Assembly: GCA_963580455.1 (NCBI GenBank)
Contig: OY756958.1
Location: forward strand, 7,824,501-7,888,500
DNA: 64,000 nucleotides
Source of the DNA: Euonymus europaeus
Taxonomy: Eukaryota; Streptophyta; Magnoliopsida; Celastrales; Celastraceae
Direction of reading: 5' to 3'
Shown: positions 59,096-64,000 of the stretch, piece by piece
Numbering within the stretch: the first letter of the stretch is position 1
How the letters are laid out: each line of letters opens with the position of its first letter
Program-made: the position numbers and the translations under genes
Notes under the pieces: model-generated
Databases searched by the model: none
Told to the model about the DNA's origin: nothing
What the model saw: only the letters and a program-made list of their open reading frames with translations

Positions 59096-59776
59096 TCTCA
59101 ATGTGTTGAATACATCTTCAACCTGTTTAATAACTGTTCTTAATCCTTTGGTTATGTTGTCAACCTTTTTAATATATACTCTCAACCTGTTCAATAACTA
59201 TTCTCAACCTATTTGTTATATTATCAACCAGATAATGACATTCCTAACCTATTTAATAATTGTTCTCAACTTGTTCAATAAATATTATCAACCTATTGGT
59301 CATATTCTTAACATGTTTAATAACTGTTCTTAACCTATTAAATAACTGTTCTCAACATGTTTAATAATTGTTCTCAACTTATTCAATAACTATTCTCATC
59401 CTATTGGTTATATTCTTAACTTGTTGGGATAAATTGTTAGCCTGTTCAAAACTATTCTCAACCTATTAGTTATATTATCCACCTATTTAATAACTATTTT
59501 CAACTTGTTGGGAAAGATTCTCAGCCTGTTCAATAGCTATTCTCAACCTATTGGTTATATTTTTAACTTGTTTAATAACTATTCTCGACCTATTGGGAAT
59601 TTTTTTTACCATGTTTAATAATCATTCTCAATTTATTGGTTACTTTCTCAACTTGTCAAATGAACTTAAAAAATAGTTTTCAAATATCCATCCCAAATGT
59701 TTTGAACCTGATAGACAATATTCTCAATCTGTTGGTTACATTCTCAATCTACTTCATAACTGTTATCAACCTGAAT
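59096..59776. repeat. Degenerate minisatellite of 20-22-bp units, two unit types
   Basis: Units such as CTCAACCTGTTCAATAACTA(TT) (22 bp) alternate irregularly with CTCAACCTATTGGTTATATT (20 bp) over about 680 bp, some thirty units. Beyond it, a longer repeat containing AAATGAACTTAAAAAA recurs near 59660, 59810 and 59905. Unit lengths are not multiples of three, so it is not a protein repeat. Confidence 0.88.
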
Positions 59777-60282
59777 GTATAACACAAAACTCACAACATT
59801 CCATCAAATAAACTTAAAAAAATAGTTCTCACATATCGATCACAATTGTTCTCAACCTAAATTTATAACACCAAACTCACAATATTGCATCAAATGAATC
59901 TGTCAAATGAACTTAAAAAAACCTCCCAGATATTTATCATTTAAGATACAACAAAAATAAATCAAATGCACTTCAATGCCCACTTGTACTTTCATGAAAT
60001 ATTTTTTCATCAGCATCAATAATCCCTGTATAATGCATAAGAATAATAGAAATTGTGAATATAAGTATAAAAATATGAAATGAAATTACATGGACCAATA
60101 TAGTACATTCATGTATATATAATACCTTAGATTATTATCGTCCAGATGCACTAGGTTCTAATGATATAGGCTTTGTGCAAGTTTGACAATTGTGTTCACA
60201 CTTTTTTGCAACGACAACATATTCTAAGTTGTGTCTCTTCCGCCGATGGAATTCTTCGCGTCTTTGGTCTCTTAGAAAGGCA

Positions 60283-61235
60283 TCAAGTTGCTGAAGGTAA
60301 CACAACTACATGTACTCCTACATCATAACCATCAGTATACAATATTGGAAAGATTGGTTGGGCAGATGCAAGCACCAACATCTTCGTACTATAGTAATGA
60401 GATGTATAAGATGTTGTTGACAAATTTTTGAATGTACACGAGGCAAATGCATGGACACAAGACATCTGGTCAATAATAAAAATCCTGCATGAGCAACATT
60501 TGTTAACCAAATCCACCTGTCCACCATTATCACCATCCCTTGCATAAAACTTATTGATAGCAATTGGTTTGACAATGCAATATCTTGCCCTATCACAGCA
60601 AGTAGATACAATTTTCTCGTAATAACATTTTAGCTCAATACTCATTGGCACAATAGCTACACGACGAACATGAAACTAACGTTACAGTAAATACATAGGA
60701 TGATCCATCAATTTTGTTATGAAACTAATGGATATGCTTGAATTTTTTTACCATCTAAATATGTGGCAACAAATAAAGTCCCGAGTTATTTGCCTTTCAA
60801 GTGAGTGTCATCGACACAAATAACAGGGCATATAGGAGAATGAAAACCTATTAAGCATGAACCAAAGTCATAAATAAATATTTAAACTTGTTCTCAGAGT
60901 CAGACACAAGATGTGGCATTGAACATGTATTCTTGGATCGCAACTGTGTGAAAGAAGGCAAATTAGCATAAGATGCTCCCAATGAACCACGTATAGAATC
61001 CATGGCGTTCTCTCTCGCTGTCCAATCTTTGCCATAATTGATTGACACTCTATACAATATCTGTCAATCCGTGACGATGTCCTTTGGCCTATAGATGCAT
61101 CTAGCCCCCTTATATTTTTGATTTGATGCATCAAACTTGATGCTTGCCGATGACTATCATGTGTAAAGCAAGATGAGGAGATGTGTGAGTGGCAAATCAC
61201 CTTGATAACAAAGAAATCAATATCTCTAACCATAG
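60283..61235 (-). pseudogene. MULE (MuDR-like) transposase remnant
   Basis: Minus strand from 61235: degenerate N-terminal zinc-finger-like region, then VSINYGKDWTARENAMDSIR, SYANLPSF, SDSENKFKYLFMTL, frame change, ICPVICVDDTHLKGK (first catalytic D, about 60815). The rest of the DDE core is missing. Next comes the SWIM zinc finger (KCCSCRIFIIDQMSCVHAFA, CxC...CxH) at about 60480-60400 and a C-terminal tail to 60283. Frameshifts and the internal deletion make it inactive. Terminal repeats were not found. Confidence 0.82.
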
Positions 61236-61365
61236 TTGCTCGAAGTCACCACTTGCACTCACTCATTAAGAAACTAACCACAAATAAACACTTGGTTGAC
61301 CTAACAATTATAAATTGAAAGTGTAACTCTAGTGCATATATTGAAACCATTTTTAGCAAAGACTT

Positions 61366-61652
61366 TGTTATGATTGATGAACACACACACACAAGCTTAA
61401 ACAACAATCAGGAAAAAGAAAGATAGACACAGAGATTTAACGTGGTTCGGCTCACAAGGCCTACATCCACGACAGTTGCATAGTGTTTCTTCTCTCAATA
61501 TTTTTTTGTACATCTTATAACAAGACTTGGGAGGTATAAATAGAAAAATTACAGGGAGAAAAGTGTCCACAAACTGAGCCCAATATACCAGGCCCAATAC
61601 ACAACCCAGTGTACTAACCCAATAATATAACAAATAGTATCCAAACTTAACA
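61366..61652 (-). repeat. LTR of a Copia C-family deletion derivative
   Basis: On minus, the purine tract CCAAGTGGGAGAT directly precedes TGTTAAGTTTGGATACTA, and the LTR ends CATAACA at 61366. It shares TGTTAAG, TGGATACTATTTGTTA, GAGAGAAG, GTCGTGGATGTAGGC and GAACCACGTTAAA-type blocks with the Copia C LTRs, so it is a related 287-bp LTR. It includes a short (CA)n near 61382. Confidence 0.8.
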
Positions 61653-62495
61653 ATCTCCCACTTGGATACTATCAAGAAATTTTCAGAACAGTTACATCAG
61701 TAACACCTATACTGATAACCACATTCTTCAAGCTAGAAGACCAACTGAAGCCTTGCATAGCTCCAGCTTACCAACTGTCACAATGCCAACAACCATTTTG
61801 TTTCTTGCCAAAATGAGACTTACTTCTACCTCTCCTTGATATGGATTTGCTACCACCAAAATTCCTGTCTGACTGTCTGCCTCTGTCACATTCAAAGCTG
61901 AACCAGAACTAGAGGATTCTCCAGTATCTTTTCTTCTGGATTCTTCACTCAAAATTTGATATCTCACAGCACCATAAGTAAGTTTATGTTTGCCAGTAGA
62001 GTTTCTCACAGCTGTTCTCATAGTCTCCCAACTATTTGGCAAAGATGCCAAAACAATCAATGTCCGCACTTCATCTTGAAATTTAATCTCAACCGACTCT
62101 GGTTGATTTACGATATCATGAAATTAATTCAAATGCTTTGCAACAGGCGTACCTTCTTGAATTTTCAAATTGAATGGTTTTTTCATCAAGGGCACCTTAT
62201 GATTCGTCGTTGGCGTCTCATACATTTATGACAACGTATCCATGAGTTGCTTCGTAGTTGTCGCCTTGACAACATTGTGAGCAACACTTCGTGTTAGAGT
62301 TAATTGAATAATTCCTAACACTCGTCTGTCTAAGAGTTTCCATTCTTCATCGAGCATTTTTTCCGATTGCTTACCAAGAAGAGGCAAATGCATCTTCTCC
62401 CCATACAGGAAATACTAAATCTGCATACGCCAATATGCAAAGTTGATACCATCAAAATTTTCAAACCCTACAACTTTAGCTTCATCGGTAGCCAT
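61653..62495 (-). pseudogene. Copia deletion derivative: gag fused to the last codons of pol
   Basis: ATG at 62495 (minus) starts MATDEAKVVGFENFDG, followed by the same UBN2 gag as Copia C (MLDEEWKLL, YETPTTNHK, LASLPNSWETM) with several stops. At about 61785 the sequence jumps from the zinc-knuckle start (GGCATTGTG) straight to the end of pol (GTTGGTAAGCTGGAGC, read VGKLELCKASVGLLA) and a stop at 61728. About 3.1 kb of zinc knuckle, protease, integrase, RT and RNase H is gone. The 5' LTR is not visible upstream. Confidence 0.85.
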
Positions 62496-64000
62496 AGCTT
62501 CCACTCAATAATCAGACAAAAAAAAACAATTATCAAATACCCGATTGTAAAAAATAATACAATCAATAGTCACCATCAGACCCGTGGCCTTTATGAAACC
62601 ACAATTGTCAAAAGAAAATAATAAAGCCACCCTTTTTTTTCAACAATTCAATTCGGTAAATTCAATTTAGTGCAAGCAAGACAAAACCTTCAAACATGTG
62701 GGACCCTAGCATTGGTGGCGCCTTTCCACTACAGGTCTACAATTCATAATCTTTGAGCAAGTCAAACCAAAGAAACACAAATTGTTCTCAAAAAATATTA
62801 ATGGCACCACGTGTTTCACCAATAATCCTCGCCACAACAACCATTCAAGTCATAGGTCCCACCATAACTGAAAAGTTGACAAAAGGGAAAGAAATAAGGC
62901 GTGCACCTCTTTTTTTTGGGACAAGAATTAAAAACACCCCTGAAGTTACGATTTTGGGTCAATTTGGCCCTTGAATTTTTTTTCAGGCCAAATCGCCTCT
63001 CAATCTTTCTAAAATGGGTCACGTTAGCCCTTCATTGCATATTCTGTCAATTAGTGGTGATGTGGCAGTTAGTATGCCTACGTGAAATTTTTTTTTAAAA
63101 AAATTCATTTCCACCTGGAATCCAATCAATTACTGGACAACAGGTACCTGATATCAGGATTATTTTATCTTACAGAAATGGGTAAATTACGCCCTTGAAC
63201 TTTTAAAATTGGGGCAAAAAAGCCCTTATTGTTACTGATATTGGTTCAGAAACACCCTGTTTGGAGACCACAAGTCAGACAAATATATTCGACAGTTCAG
63301 AAACACCCTACTTGAAAACCACATCTCAAAGACATATATATAAATTTTAAAGACATCCAGCAGCAGTAAATTTTCAAATATATATCCAAATTCAAAGACA
63401 TATATATCCATTTTAAAGACATCCAACAACATAACCATTTTAAAGACATCAAGCAGCAGTAAATTTTCAAACATATATCCAAATTCATATTACAAGCTAA
63501 AAATATAAAACAAAGTTCAGATTTGAGCAGTAAAATCAAACATATACAGTCCAAGCTACAGGCCACCACCAGTGCCATCCTTTTGGGAGGAACTACTCGA
63601 GTTGATGTTTTGGCTTCCACAATCGACGACCTTTGACATCGAGGTTCCAGGCTACAAAATTCACAAATATTTAAATGACAAAATGATCTTATTAATACAG
63701 CTTTTTCATGACAATGAAAGATGTGGAGACTACTATCGCCACTGTCAGAAAAATCTTCTTCTGCATCACGATAATTGGCATTGGTCTTCACAGCTCTGGC
63801 CTTCCTCTTCACCATTTCTATGATAACAAAATAGCAAACATAATGAACCCCAATCAAATGACTAGCACAAACCAATAACACCATCTGAATTGAAACCTAC
63901 ACAAAAGCTTTGCATGAAAAGATAAACAGAAAAGCAAAAGATAAACAGAGAAAGCCAATCCAAACAAAAGCTTTGCATCAAACTTCATACCAGAACCATA
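62496..64000. other. Leader remnant and repeats; no supported gene
   Basis: 62496-62520 (GAGTGGAAGCTATGG on minus) still matches the leader of Copia C; further upstream similarity fades. At 62920-63230 phrases like CCCTTGAACTTTTAAAATTG and GGCCCTTGAA recur, a pattern common at ends of plant non-autonomous repeats. A minus-strand open frame (63884-63297) begins with charged sequence MVKRKARAVKTNANYRD from an internal Met, but no domain is recognised and its second half is read from a tandem repeat. Confidence 0.45.
63347..63489. repeat. Direct repeat, about 92-bp period
   Basis: TTTTAAAGACATCCAGCAGC at 63347 recurs as TTTTAAAGACATCAAGCAGC at 63439; both continue AGTAAATTTTCAAA and TATATCCAAATTCA. 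A partial third copy starts at 63411 (TTTTAAAGACATCCAACAAC). Confidence 0.85.

Noticed and set aside
59076..59333. 85-codon open frame in the minisatellite
   Set aside because: Repeat units of 20-22 bp break any protein periodicity; frame is fortuitous.
59096..59776. CRISPR-like array
   Set aside because: Repeats are contiguous, degenerate and lack unique spacers; the context is a plant nuclear genome.

Overview
This is nuclear DNA of a flowering plant, almost certainly a eudicot. It is AT-rich and holds one large intron-containing plant gene in a dense, nested bed of plant transposons: Copia, Gypsy, LINE, PIF/Harbinger, hAT-like, MULE and Helitron. No tRNA, rRNA, CRISPR or prokaryotic feature was seen. 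The species cannot be named from this sequence.

Left part (1-19.9 kb) is a nested transposon complex. A Copia fragment on + (1-1501) meets a second copy of the same family tail-to-tail (minus strand, from 1502). The gag of that minus element was split by a different full-length Copia element (3989-10272, target-site duplication TCTAT). The younger element's own 5' LTR was split by a 1521-bp TG...CA insertion (4239-5759, duplication ATTGA). The long LTR of the older minus element was also broken by a roughly 6-kb PIF/Harbinger DNA transposon (10941-16954), which carries a decayed transposase, a Myb/SANT-like second ORF and a captured fragment resembling a NETWORKED (NET1) actin-binding protein gene. 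A 991-bp hAT-like element (17926-18916) breaks the same LTR.

Middle (20-33.7 kb) is intergenic. It holds a Helitron replicase/helicase remnant (22.1-23.3 kb, minus), a stray LTR piece of the first Copia family, a Gypsy 3' LTR with polypurine tract (25954-27670), a FAR1/FHY3-like relic (27.7-28.5 kb, minus) and a nearly complete, 5'-truncated plant LINE (29.6-33.74 kb, +) whose poly(A) ends about 400 bp before the host gene's start codon.

The one host gene seen (34146-53600, +) is NO VEIN (NOV). I could join 13 exons by GT-AG splicing into an open frame of 8385 nt (2794 codons plus stop) with no interruption. It has a low-complexity N-terminus, a GHKL/HSP90-like ATPase module (N box and glycine box) and the C-terminal NOV domain (DUF3883) with a restriction-endonuclease-like D...ExK signature. 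Its 5' leader has a TATA box and a short upstream ORF that overlaps the start codon. Its largest intron carries a hAT-like element with a perfect 8-bp target duplication.

Right part (53.6-64 kb) is intergenic again: a third hAT-like element of the same family (54860-55757), an Athila/Tat-type Gypsy 5' LTR, primer site and gag relic (56.0-58.5 kb), a degenerate 20-22-bp minisatellite (59.1-59.8 kb), a MULE transposase remnant (60.3-61.2 kb, minus), and a Copia deletion derivative of the 3989-10272 family (61.4-62.5 kb, minus).
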